A DNA stretch of 64,000 bases from Microstegium vimineum. Its lineage: Eukaryota > Streptophyta > Magnoliopsida > Poales > Poaceae. A program made the position numbers and the translations under genes. Each line of letters opens with the position of its first letter. Within the stretch, counting starts at the first letter, position 1. The notes beneath the pieces are model-generated. The model was not told the DNA's origin and did no database searches. It was given only the letters and a program-made list of their open reading frames with translations. The stretch is from NCBI GenBank assembly GCA_022036555.1, contig CM039119.1:1116001-1180000 (forward strand), read 5' to 3'. This document shows, piece after piece, positions 10,465-21,331 of this stretch.

Positions 10465-11339
10465 GCCCGCGCCCAAAGAAGCAATACCCGGAGGTCAAGA
10501 TCAACGAACTCGAGGAAGATGAACTTGCCAATCCAAGGCAGGTGTGGAAAGCAAAGGAGGTGCACGCCCCGCGGTCTCTTTCTCCAGAGCCATTAGGTGC
10601 ACCCGAAGAATGAACAAGAAGGAGATCCTACTCCAAGGACTTAAAATCAAGGAGCCTTCGCCGAAAGGTAAATCGTTAGTTATCCTTTATTTCCTTTCTT
10701 TCATTTAGTTAAAACCTTTACTTTCATACTTAAAATTTAGAAATAACAAAGTTAGTTTAAATAAAACTTGAGAGTTAGTTTAACATTGAAAGTTGACAAA
10801 AGATAGGGTCATAGGGGTGGTCGGCCGACCACCCATATGCACCCTACCTTGGCTTAGTTAATCACATAATAATTAGGGACCTTTATAAAAGAAAAAGAAA
10901 AAAAATGGAGGACTAAGGTGGTCGGCCGACCCCCCTATGATCCACTTGATCATCTCTCTTTATTCCCCACCATCCTTTGTCCAAGAATTTCATGATTTGA
11001 GTAGTGTTGCTTTTAAAAACCAGATTTATCTTTACGAGACATCTCTTTTGCTTTGTCATGCTTTACTTCAATCACTTTTGGTTAAAGCATGTCATACCTT
11101 TGTCTCCCACTACTCCTTGTCCAAAGTGGGGAATCATGACACCTTCCACTTTCACTTTGTCATGCTTTGAAAAAGAAAACACATCAATCACCTTTGAGCA
11201 AAGCATGACATACCTTTGTCCCCCACTACTCTTTGTTTAAAGAGGAGAATCTTGACCACTTTAACTCAGCCTTTGATCACATCACATAGCATCTTTCACC
11301 TTTCACCAAGCACTAGAAAAATCATGAGTGGGTTCCCCA
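10465..11339 (+). other. Non-coding middle of element D, where pol is missing
   Basis: Bases 10,465-10,680 still look like a decayed coding tail. The rest is AT-rich without ORFs and contains two GGTCGGCCGACC palindromes (10,819-10,830 and 10,920-10,931). No reverse transcriptase or integrase motif is seen on either strand. Confidence 0.75.
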
Positions 11340-11404
11340 CCATGGGGTGGTCGGCCGACCACCCCATGGCACCCCCTTGGTGCCATCTCCTCTCCCCTAT
11401 AAAA
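11340..11404 (+). promoter_or_regulatory. Candidate internal promoter: 30-bp perfect palindrome plus TATAAAA
   Basis: A perfect 30-bp palindrome (15-base arms; core GGTCGGCCGACC flanked by GGGGT/ACCCC and CCAT/ATGG) spans 11,340-11,369. A canonical TATAAAA follows at 11,398-11,404. A pyrimidine-rich leader and an ATG at 11,544 follow. The same core palindrome marks U3 of this element's LTRs. Interpretation as a promoter for the env-like ORF is inference. Confidence 0.5.
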
Positions 11405-11543
11405 CCCATGCAAGGAGAGCTCTTTCCTCACACCTCAACCAAAATTCAGTTCTATCTCAAGCCTCTCCTTGCCTTGCTCTCTCCTTTCAAGAGAAGTAGT
11501 GATACTCTCCCTAGTCTTGTCCGTGTTCTTGTCCTCTCCAAAG

Positions 11544-13034
11544 ATGAAGAACCCATTGACATCTGCATTCAAGTCAATGAAGCAAGCTATGACTCAGAGC
11601 TCATCCCGATGCTCCCGCCAATCCGATGATATTTCCCAAGGAAGAAGAAGGGGAGGTTCCGCCCAATACACTTGGGAGGGCCTCCAAACCGAAGAACTCC
11701 CTTAGGAGGAAGAGGAAGTACCGACGGAGGTACCACACATCGGGGCAATCATGGTACCCCCGATGAGGACCTATGATCAACAAAGCGGTATCTGGTTTGA
11801 CCAAGCAGGGTATCAAAGGTATCTCTCTCTCCAGGATTGATCTTTCGAGCATACGAGGATATTAGATTCGAATCTTCTCTTCAATGTAGGTATGACCAAC
11901 GAATTTAATACTATCTTTTCCATGATTGGTTGGTCTAGCTTTTGGCAAATAGAAGAGTTTGCAATTGAATTGCTCACCATAGAGTTTCTATGCTCTCTCC
12001 AAACCTCTAATGTTGGAATATCCTTTCATATGTTTAATCAAAGCTTTAGTTTAACTTCGATTCATCTAAGTGCTGCTCTTGGTTTTGATGATTCATGCAT
12101 GATAGATGTATACTTTGCCATGTGTAAGTTTAACAAGAGAAAGTTTTGGTTCTCTATCTATGCTCTTAATAATTGTTCAAATCCTAAAGCTGAGGCGGTT
12201 CATAATCCAACTCTTCGTTTCATGCATCTTTGGATGAAAATGACTTTGTTTCCTGGAAGTAATGCTAGCGTGATAAATGACATGGAATTAAAATTGCTAT
12301 ACGCCATGGTCAACAAAATTCAAATCTCTCCTGTTAAATGCTTAGTGGAATTTTGGCAAAGTTTGCTTGAGAGTAATGAATCTATTCAATTCGCATCTTT
12401 AATTACTCGTCTTGCTGAATCCATGAAGTTGCTAAATGGCACATACCCCTTTGTTTACATCTCTGCTCCTTTAGCTATGATCTCAAAAGAATATCTTACA
12501 ATTGCTCAAATGCTAAAAAGAGATGCCAATGGTAATCTTAAAATGATCTATAGTGGCCATACAATTGAGGTGCCTCTTCCAAATAGGCAACTTCAATTGT
12601 ATAGGACCCGTAAGCTAACCCTTGATCTAGATCAGGGCATTGGACAAAGAGGTTTTGCAAGTGCAGACAGGAGAGCTCAGGAGGGGCTATACTTTGTTCA
12701 TCTTGAGCAAGGTGGTTCCTCCCGAGAAACTATGGACGAGGAGGAAGACAATACATCTTCTAATCCCATGCACACTTCAAGCGTCATGCCTCCTCGATCC
12801 TCACGTCCGCAAAGAGCACGAGCATCCTTCTCGTCCACACGAGAAAGGGAGCATCGTGAATTACGGCAACAGTTCGATCATCTCACCAACACCTTTGGTG
12901 AGCTGCGTGTTGATCACGATGAGACAACACGCATCGTCCAGCAAACTGTCGAAGATATCCAAGCTATGCAAGCAGAACAACATCGGCAGTGGGACATGTG
13001 GCGGCAATTCCATCCACAACCGCCGTACCACTGA
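11544..13034 (+). pseudogene. env-like ORF of element D (about 496 codons, two in-frame stops)
   Basis: A single frame runs from the ATG at 11,544 to the stop at 13,032-13,034. It is broken only by TAG 11,703-11,705 and TGA 11,838-11,840, and the last 380 codons are uninterrupted. It begins with a basic Ser/Arg-rich tail, then a long globular domain, then an acidic, Ser/Arg-rich linker. It ends in a Gln/Glu-rich coiled-coil-like tail. It fits the third ORF of Athila elements by position and style. I see no convincing transmembrane segment. The globular part has the same spacing of aromatic and aliphatic residues as element A's env-like domain, suggesting common ancestry (inference). This is the best-preserved coding region of D. 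Confidence 0.7.
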
Positions 13035-14487
13035 GCAAAGAACAAGCTTGGGGGAGGTTCCCTCCCCCACTAAGGTAAGTTTTTAATTTCAGCATTTATA
13101 TTTATGCATTTCCTGCTTATCTTTGCTTTGCATCTAAAAAATTTTGCATATGATGGAATAATAAAAAGACTTTCTCTACTCCACTCTCACGTGCTTTATG
13201 AAAAATCTATATCTCCTATGGAAATTATGTATAATTGCTCTGCTAAACGTCTCTCTAGTACTTAGTTTACAACTTGATATTTCTCTAAGTATGGATTACT
13301 TGGCTTCAAAAGAATTCATCATGAACCTCAAACTTTTGTGGGTTGCAAATGCTGTAACTAAGTCTAAGTTGTTGTGAGACATGATATGACAAGATAAGAG
13401 CTGCTACGATTTTGTTCTAAGCAAGAATGACTATCGGAGTTTTATTTCTTAAAATGACAAAACACTTTGTTGTTCCTCAATAGTGATAAGTCCTACCAAA
13501 GTCATATATTATCTTTCATGATATAAGCTTTCTACATAAGCTGCTTACTTTGTGTTGAGTTTGGTCAAGTTTTATGACCCTTGTTGAGAGACTTATCATG
13601 CTCACAAGATCAAGATCACGTGCACGCCACATATACATGCTGCTTCTACACTGGAAGTACGCAAAAACATGTCTTACATTTCCACATAGTTCATACTCCA
13701 TGTTATAGTAGAAAATCTCTCTCTAGTTTGTTGCTAGCAAATGAGACATAGACTATGCAAAATTATGAAAAATTCAAGGGCATTCTAAAGTCCCAAAATC
13801 TATGAGCATTCCAAAGCTCTTTTGAAAAAAAAATAAAAAAAAATAATAATAATGAGCATCTTCAAAGCTCATAGAAAAATAAATAAAGATAGCTATGTCT
13901 CAAAGTTTATAAGTTAGGAAAGAGAGATCTTATAGGAGTATTGATCATTTTGCCATGTTTCCACACACTTGCACATCTTGATCTAAGAGTATGACACTTC
14001 TCTCCTTGGATCCGGGATTTGACTTTACAATATATGCAAGGTAAGTTTGCTACATCTTTGATCCCTACCTACAGCCCCACATAAGCTTTAGAAGTAGGAA
14101 GAAAGAAGGAAAACTTTGATATGTGCCTTGGTAAGGAATCATACACTATATGAGCGACTCGAGAATGCTATTTGAGGAACACCAAATTTCTCTTTTACAA
14201 AATCTTGAAAACCTCTGATATGAAACTTGTGAAAGAATGAGAAAACTAGTGCTCCAATCAAGTTGTTCTATCTCTCAACCTCTCAAGACAAAGGATAAAG
14301 CTATAAGCCCCATGAAGGACTAAGGTAATATGGGTGAGCCTTTATTGCTAATTTTTTCATTCAAAAGAGAAGTATATTGTTGTAGATCTAGTACTCTTGA
14401 AATATGAAGCATAGTAGCAACTCCTGATCCATCGAGCTAAGTTTGATTGTTTGCACGGGATGATAAAAGGTTAAGCTTGGGGGATCT
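13035..14487 (+). other. 3' non-coding region and polypurine tract of element D
   Basis: This is 1.45 kb without ORFs. Just after the env-like stop, AAGCTTGGGGGAGG (13,043-13,057) is followed by a complementary CCTCCCCC, so it can fold. Its purine part repeats the true polypurine tract AAGCTTGGGGGATC (14,472-14,486), which abuts the 3' LTR. A low-complexity A-rich patch lies at 13,827-13,852. Confidence 0.7.
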
Positions 14488-16262
14488 TGTTGGTACAAGT
14501 TATGATTAACTTTTCTATACTTAAAGTTGTGCCACCAACCTCTGGATCAGGTATAAAACAAACACATCATGAGCATAGTTTATCAAATAACTAGTTCCAC
14601 ATGTGCATGAGTGTTTGAGTGCAGGGATGAAGAAATGAAGCAAGTGAGAGCCAGTAGGACCCACATAGGGGGTCGGCCGACCACCCTATGGGCCCACCTA
14701 GCACTCCCCCTCGGCCATGATCCAAGAGAGGCACTCTAGAGTGAAATCCATCCATTGGATCACTCTGTGCTTTCTCTCAACGGCTCACAAGCAAAGCACA
14801 AGGATCCATGGGCCTACACTAAGGAGATAAACGTGACAACCACCTCAGAACCAGCAAATAACCTCAATGACAGGTGGGACCAGCACCAGGGAGTAGGAGG
14901 TGGGCCAATGACCCTAGGGGGGTCCACCGACCATCCAAAGGGCCCACCTGGCCTTCAAGCAGTCCCTGACCAGTGGGGCCACACCCTGGAGGGTAGAGGG
15001 GTGCCCACTGGCGATAGGGGGGTCGACCGACCACCCCCCTAGGTCGGTTGGCTCCTCCCAACCGCCATACTCCTTCCCCACGTGTTGGATCACCACCATT
15101 CATCCAATGACGGTTGCAAAGGCGGTTTGATCCAATGGTGGAGGATGGGAGGCCCTGGATCGCTGACGTGGCGATGGAGTAGCCCCTACTCCACTCCTCT
15201 ACTATAAATAGAGGGCCATACCCCCCTCTCTACACATGGTGAAGAAGCCTACAAGCTCCATTCCTTAGAATTGTTCTAGTAGTTAGTCTAGAGTGGGAGT
15301 TAGAGTTGAGTCAAGCTTGCTTGGGATTTCCAGAGTTGTCTTCTGGGAAGTCTGGTATAGCTCTTATATCTTTTCTTCTTTGTAAGACTTTATCTTTATC
15401 AATATATTATCCTTTCCCTTTACTTAGTATTTACTTTGAGCATTACTATACTAGATATAGTATTGTTATATGCTTTTGCTCTTTAATAGCCTTTACATTT
15501 ATAGTCTGTGATCCTTGTGACCTTTCCTGTATGCGATCATTGCCTGTCATAGGGTGCTTTGATTATTGATCGTAGTCAAAGTAATAAGTTGTGTGTAAGC
15601 ATGGTGCTTATATATTGGCTTATCCTTGATTACCGCTTATTGCGTGGATTGTTCGTGGATGCTAGTAGAAGGTGACAGCTCTATCTAGCCTTAGTATTCC
15701 ACCACGCGTGTGAGAATAAGTTATTAAAAGGTAGGGCTTCAAGACAACAAGAGGGCGTGGTCCGGTAGGAGTTTTGTCCTCCTACTGATCTATCCCCTCG
15801 CCTAGCATACTTGTATTGAGGAGGCAAACTATAGTGTTTAGTCTTGTTAATTAGCTAAGTATATTAAAGTAGAGTGAATTGTTTAGGAGTCCCTTGTACT
15901 CTCTCGTTGTCCTCCCACCTAGCTAATCTGTCTAGTCCGTTCTAAGTATCATTTACCTAGGCTCTTTCATTCATCAATCCCCTTCCTATCACATTTATCA
16001 TTTACCCCTCTATACTAGTCGATACTAAGTTGAGGTACTCTCTAGGATATCTCTCTAATTATCATTTCTAGCTCAGCTTTCCCTTGGGATAAAATAAATT
16101 ACGATACCTTGGAATACTCCTAGGTGAAGTGCTACAGCGGTATAATTTGTGCACTTGTGGATTTATCCAATAGTCATAAGAAATACCCATAAGCATTTCT
16201 GGCGCCGTACCGAGGATAGGGATTTATCTCTATTTGTGGTGCGACGCTAAGAAGTGTGAACA
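14488..16262 (+). repeat. 3' LTR of element D, full length (1775 bp)
   Basis: It begins TGTTGGTACAAG right after the polypurine tract and ends GAACA next to the AAGAG duplication. It has a palindrome at 14,671-14,682, a mutated second palindrome near 15,018 (GGTCGACCGACC) and a TATAAATA box at 15,203-15,210. Near its end (about 16,192-16,209) it contains an 18-base copy of the sequence that spans the real primer binding site. Confidence 0.93.
15203..15210 (+). promoter_or_regulatory. TATA box in 3' LTR of element D
   Basis: TATAAATA is preceded by a C-rich run and followed by a typical short plant leader. The equivalent bases are deleted from the 5' LTR. Confidence 0.75.
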
Positions 16263-16267
16263 AAGAG

Positions 16268-17478
16268 CTCAAAGGTTGATGCTACACTAGTGAGAGAAAA
16301 TGAAAAATTGAAACATGATGTTAATGAACTCACTCATGCTTTGGGTAAGGCATATGGTGGAGATGCTCGCTTGCTAAAGTGCTTGGGTAGCCAAAGATTC
16401 TCCCTTTGCAAAGAGGGATTGAGCTATACCCCAAGAAGGGCAAGTTGGCCTTTGTGACTCCAAAGCCTAGCTTTGTGAGAAGCAATGGTCGGTATTGCAA
16501 TAGTTGCAAGCAAGTAGGGCATGTTGACCAATATTGTAAACTTAACATGAGCCAAACCAAGTTTGCTAAGGCCACCTCCATACATTTTGATTCATGTTAT
16601 ATGCTTACCAAATGGAGAGATGGTGTAATGGCCAAGTATGTTGGCACACCCATTGTTGGTCCAAATAAGAAGGTAATTCGGGTGCCAAAATCCTTGGTCA
16701 CTAACTTTGGAGGACCCAAACAAGTATGGGTACCTAAGAAGAACTAATTTGTTTTGTAGGTAAATTAAAAAGTCGGAGGAAGGCATTGGGTGCTTGATAG
16801 TGGGTGCACTCAACACATGACCGGGGATTCTAGAATGTTCAAATCAATCAACTCCAACACCAATGATGGCATTGATAGTATTACTTTTGGTGATAATGGC
16901 AAGGGCAAGGTCAAGGGTCTTGGAAAGATTGCTATATCCAATGAATTGAGTATATCCAATGTCTTGCTAGTTGAGAGTTTGAACTTCAATTTGCTATCTG
17001 TGGCTCAATTATGTGATCTTGGATTCAAATGTATATTTGGGATAGATGATGTTGAGATCATTAGTGTTGATCGTTCAAACTTGATCTTCAAGGGTTTTAG
17101 ATATGAGAACCTCTACCTAGTTGATTTCAATGCTAGTGAAGCTCAATTGTCAACTTGCTTGCTCACTAAATCAAGTATGGGTTGGTTATGGCATAGAAGG
17201 CTTGGTCATGTTGGCATGAAGCAATTGAATAGATTGATCAAGCATGACTTAGTAAGAGGCTTGAAAGATGTTGTGTTTGAGAAGGACAAACTTTGTAGCT
17301 CTTGTCAAGCCGGCAAACAAGTTGGTAACACACATCCAAAGAAGAGCATGATGAGCACTAGTAGAGCATTTGAGTTATTGCACATGGATCTATTTGGACC
17401 GACAACATACACAAGTATTGGAGAAAATAAGTATGGATTTTTGATAGTGGATGATCTTACCAGATATACTTGGGTATT
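16268..17478 (+). pseudogene. Element C: gag end, protease, integrase N-part
   Basis: The gag coiled coil resumes in frame after element D. A frameshift near 16,395 separates it from the zinc knuckle YCNSCKQVGHVDQYC (CX2CX4HX4C). Stops at about 16,745-16,775 lie at the gag/pol boundary, where SIRE-type elements are known to carry a suppressible stop. Then come the protease active site LDSGCTQHMTGD, the pre-integrase zinc motif (LWHRRLGHVG to LCSSCQAGK) and the first catalytic region of integrase (HMDLFGP, LIVDDLTRYTW). Element E interrupts at 17,478/17,479. Confidence 0.88.
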
Positions 17479-20400
17479 TGTAACACCCGAAAATTTGAAT
17501 TTTTAAAATAGATTGAAATTGGGTTAATTTTGAATTTTGTGCTCATGAAAATGCAGGAAAATAAAAAAATGTTTTCATCAAATTAAAAATTGACCTAGGG
17601 TTTAGCAACCTTTGCTTGAGCATTCATGCCTCTGCATTATCCTTTTTGTGATGCTTGGTTTTGCAAAACTCAAAGCTTTTCAAAACGGTTTAGAAAATGG
17701 TTTTCAAAAAGGATTTAAGAAAAAGCTTTGAAAACAAAAAGAAAAGGAATAGGATCAAATCCTCTCTTCCTCACCTTCTGGCCCAACCAGCCCAGCCGGC
17801 CTGGTTCCCTCTCCCCTTCCATCTACATGGGCTGCTTTGCCTCGCCCCGGCCCGCGCGCATTTTCCCCCTTCCCTTCTTCCTATGCGGCCCAGCGCGTCG
17901 ACCTGCCCCGCTCCCTCCCCTTGTCTCGCCGACGCGATGGTCCCGCGCTGTCAGCGCTTTCCCCCTCCTCACGCCGCCGAGCTCGCTCCGTGCTTTGCCA
18001 CCACCGTAAGGAGATCACCGAGCTTCAGGACATTCTTCCGAACTCGCCTAACCTTCTTTATCCCTCTGCGTTACTCTCAATTGCTCGGCATACCGTGCAG
18101 AACAACTCCGCCCGCCTCTGCTCGTCGTCGGCCCGCACCGTACTCCTCCGTTCCTCCCTATCGGTACAGGTGAACTCACATCTCCTTCACCTACCTCCTG
18201 GAACCCTTCCCAAGTCCATTCCGGTTCAAACCGCCCACGCCGGCGTGGAGCAGAGCTCCTGTCCATGGCGTTCACCGTCGGGCCACTGTTCCCCGGTGGG
18301 GAATCCATCTCCCTCTCCCTCCATCTAATCTGGGCCATTGGCCTTAGACCCAACGATCCCTAATCCAAGATACCCCTTCGGCCGGTTATCTTGCTAAAGA
18401 GCCCTTGATATCTTAAGTATTTAACCCGCAGTCCACGGCTGGGTTTAAAATCCGATTTTCTCTTTTGTTTTATTCCGAAACTAGATCCGCCTAATTCACA
18501 AGTTTACCTCTATCCAGCATGTCTCCGTCTTTTCTATCATCAAATTCATTGTTCCCTAACTCCATCCTCTTGTTTGGAGTTTCCCAAGATTCTTTTATTT
18601 TAACCCTAAATCATTCTCTTGAGTCCATCATTCATAAAAATATCTCTAAAATCTTCCGGGGAATTTTTCTGGCTTTTTCAGAACCTTTTCTCATTTTTCT
18701 ATGAGCTTAATCTAATTTTTAGATGCTCCAAAATATCTTTTCGTGATCTCCAAATACTTTATTTGGGTTCATAATATTCCAAAGTATCTCCGAGAATTTT
18801 CCCAGAATTTTTGGAGACTTCGGAGTATTTTTCGTGACTTAAATATTAGTTCTAGACTTTTCTAGAATTATTTTATTCACGAAAATAATTTATTCCGAAA
18901 ATATATAATAAATATCTCAATTTCCCACCGGTCCTCAAAGCCCATGTGCAATAATCCTAATAAATCTCAAAAGTCCATGCATTTATTTACTAATGGGCTT
19001 TTATGTCTATTTGGCCCATTAGTAAATGTGGAAGTGCACCATCAATTAGTACCATATCGCCAGTTGATGAACATGTAGGGAGTTTTTCTCCCTATATATA
19101 TCTATCAGCTTCTTGCCAAAGCACACCCCAACTACCGCAAGAGCCCCTAGTTTGGGAAATCTCTCGTGTAGTAAATTATAGTTTTCTCTCTTCCTATCAT
19201 ATCATTGGCGGTCAACTCCGGCGAACTCTCCAACGAGCTTTTCTGGTGCTACGTTTTTCTCTTCGTCGTAGTGTATCCCTTCCATCCAAAGCGGTTTTCA
19301 CGTTTACGTTTTCCCCTCTGGAAAGCGTATTCTCTTTTTAGATCTGTTTAATTCGGTTTTAAATGAAAATCCCTATTTACAGATTTGCCATCCGATTTCA
19401 AAACCCTATAACTTCTTTGTTTTTAATCCAAATCGATCCGTTCAAGTTGCGTTAGATTCGTAGTTTTATGCTCTATCCAGTAGTATAGTTTTAATCTATG
19501 TTAATTACTTTTGAAAATCAAAGTAAATTAATTCTTTTAATGCTTTAATCTTGCCCTTTTCAAAATCTTGTTTAATCTATAGTTTATTCGTTTTAGATCC
19601 GTTTTGTCCCGTTCGAGTTGCGTTGGTTTCATAACGATAAGATCTACCTGTTAGTAACAATATTAAATATGTTTTATTCTCTGAAATAAAATGATAATTG
19701 ATTAATCTACATAATCAATGGTTTTCCAATTAAAATCAATTAGGGTTTTCCACCTCGGCTTTTCATAAAACAAAACATACTTAGTTTAATCTTGTTTTTA
19801 CAAAGCAAAGTAATGTGACTTAATTTAATTTGGGTATTTCTCTGAAGTATCCAATATATGCTTTTTAAATAAAATAAATGAAGTTTAATTATCTTATAAA
19901 AGCTAATCTTTCGGTAGTCGTTTCTTTTCCTTTATAGATCCGATTAGCGTGATTCTCGCGTCTGCGTGATCATAGCAATACATAGATTTCTTTTAAATAT
20001 TTTTCGTTGATTAGTGTATTGTTCTAAAGTAGATATATTGTATGCTTTGTATGATTGTTCAGATGCTTGTGTGGTGTTTATGATCTTGTCCAATCGGTGA
20101 GATTTACGTGGAGATCAAGAAGAAGTCATCAGAAGATCGAGAATCAAGTGAAGAAAGGATCTAAGAGTTTAAGGCAAGTTTAATATGGGATCATCCTTGT
20201 TGTCCTATTCACCATAATTCATCTAGTCATGATTGCATGTGTCTCAATTGATTCCTATTAGATCTATATCATAGCTTTGTTATCCTTTTACCTTGTCACC
20301 ATGGGTTACTATTGCATATGGGTAGTTCTGTTACGCTTTATGATCTATGAGAAGAATCTTGACTAATGATATATGCAACGATGAGATAAAATTGGCTTTT

Positions 20401-21326
20401 ATAGCAACATGGAATAGGACCACACTGTAGGGCAAAAGCTGGGACTTAAATGCAACCACGAGTGCTATATGGCTCTGGCTTTAGTTAAGTATGAAGTTTG
20501 GACTAGCATGCTTGTGGTTCGTGAAAGGCACCTTTGCCGAGCTGGTTATGGGGTATAGCTTGTGTGGGGACCGCTGCGGGTGGTACCATCGGGGTGTCCC
20601 ATATACCCCTTTGCATTGGGTCCGTAGGGTCCGCTACATGCTAGAAAGAGCTTTTGAAAGACTTCATAGTGTACCCTGCCCGCTCACCTTGGCAGTGTTT
20701 TGGGATTGGCCGTCCCGGGCATATGGGTTACACGGCTTGTGGGTAAAGTGTATAACCTCTGCAGAGTGTAAATCTATCATGATAGCCGTGCTCACGGTCA
20801 CGAGCGGCTCGGAAAACTCACAGTGTTAGTAACTCCTGTTGTTGAACAACTTATGATGGTAAGTTCGGAGATATGATATATGAGATTGTTTCATTAATGA
20901 TCATGTGGTTACCAACTGGGTTAAGCATAACTAAAGCTAATTGTTGTTAAAACTTGACCAAGTTAAAAGCAACCGCAGTAAGCCAGTGTCAGCCTTTTGA
21001 GCTTCATAACCCTGTGTTAATCTTGCTGAGTACTTTAAGTGCTCACCCTTGCCTTATCAACCATATCAGATTGCAAAGAGCAACAATTAAAGGAGTTAGG
21101 CTTGTGATCAACCAGTCAGTTGTTCCTGTGAAGTTGGAGTCTTCACCTGAAGTTCGGAGTTGTCTTCCCGCTGTTCGCTGTGTTGAGGTTATCCTTTGAC
21201 CTTATATGTTATGTATTTAAGTATTGTCTTTTGATACTTCCTTAATTTGTGGCTATATGTGAGATTTGACTTCCTGGGCTCACATATGGTGTAAATCTGG
21301 TTTTGTTCTTAAAACCGGGTGTGACA
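17479..21326 (+). mobile_element. Element E: 3.85-kb solo LTR, probably Ty3-gypsy
   Basis: The ends TGTAACACCCG and CGGGTGTGACA are inverted repeats (10 of 11) and are flanked by a perfect 5-bp duplication GTATT (17,474-17,478 and 21,327-21,331). The interior has no gag or pol, no primer site and no polypurine tract, only short spurious ORFs. A TATATATA at 19,093-19,100 is in a promoter-like setting. Long LTRs starting TGTAACACCC are typical of Tekay/Del-type chromoviruses in grasses (family inference). This is the product of LTR-LTR recombination. Confidence 0.85.
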
Positions 21327-21331
21327 GTATT

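Larger units (their letters stand above)
7730..16262 (+). mobile_element. Element D: Athila-like Ty3-gypsy element lacking pol
   Basis: The element is bounded by LTRs starting TGTTGG and ending (C/G)AACA, with a perfect 5-bp target duplication AAGAG at 7725-7729 and 16,263-16,267. It has a primer site (8424-8441), gag-protease (8562-10,464), an env-like ORF (11,544-13,034) and a polypurine tract (14,471-14,487). No reverse transcriptase, RNase H or integrase is present anywhere between protease and env-like ORF, so it depended on a partner element. By eye the LTRs differ at roughly twenty to twenty-five positions, mostly transitions, outside one large deletion. This suggests a fairly recent insertion. 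Confidence 0.9.

Noticed and set aside
17697..18353. ORFs of 93-163 codons inside element E
   Set aside because: They are short, Pro/Ser/Arg-rich, overlap on both strands and lie inside a solo LTR; no domain recognised.
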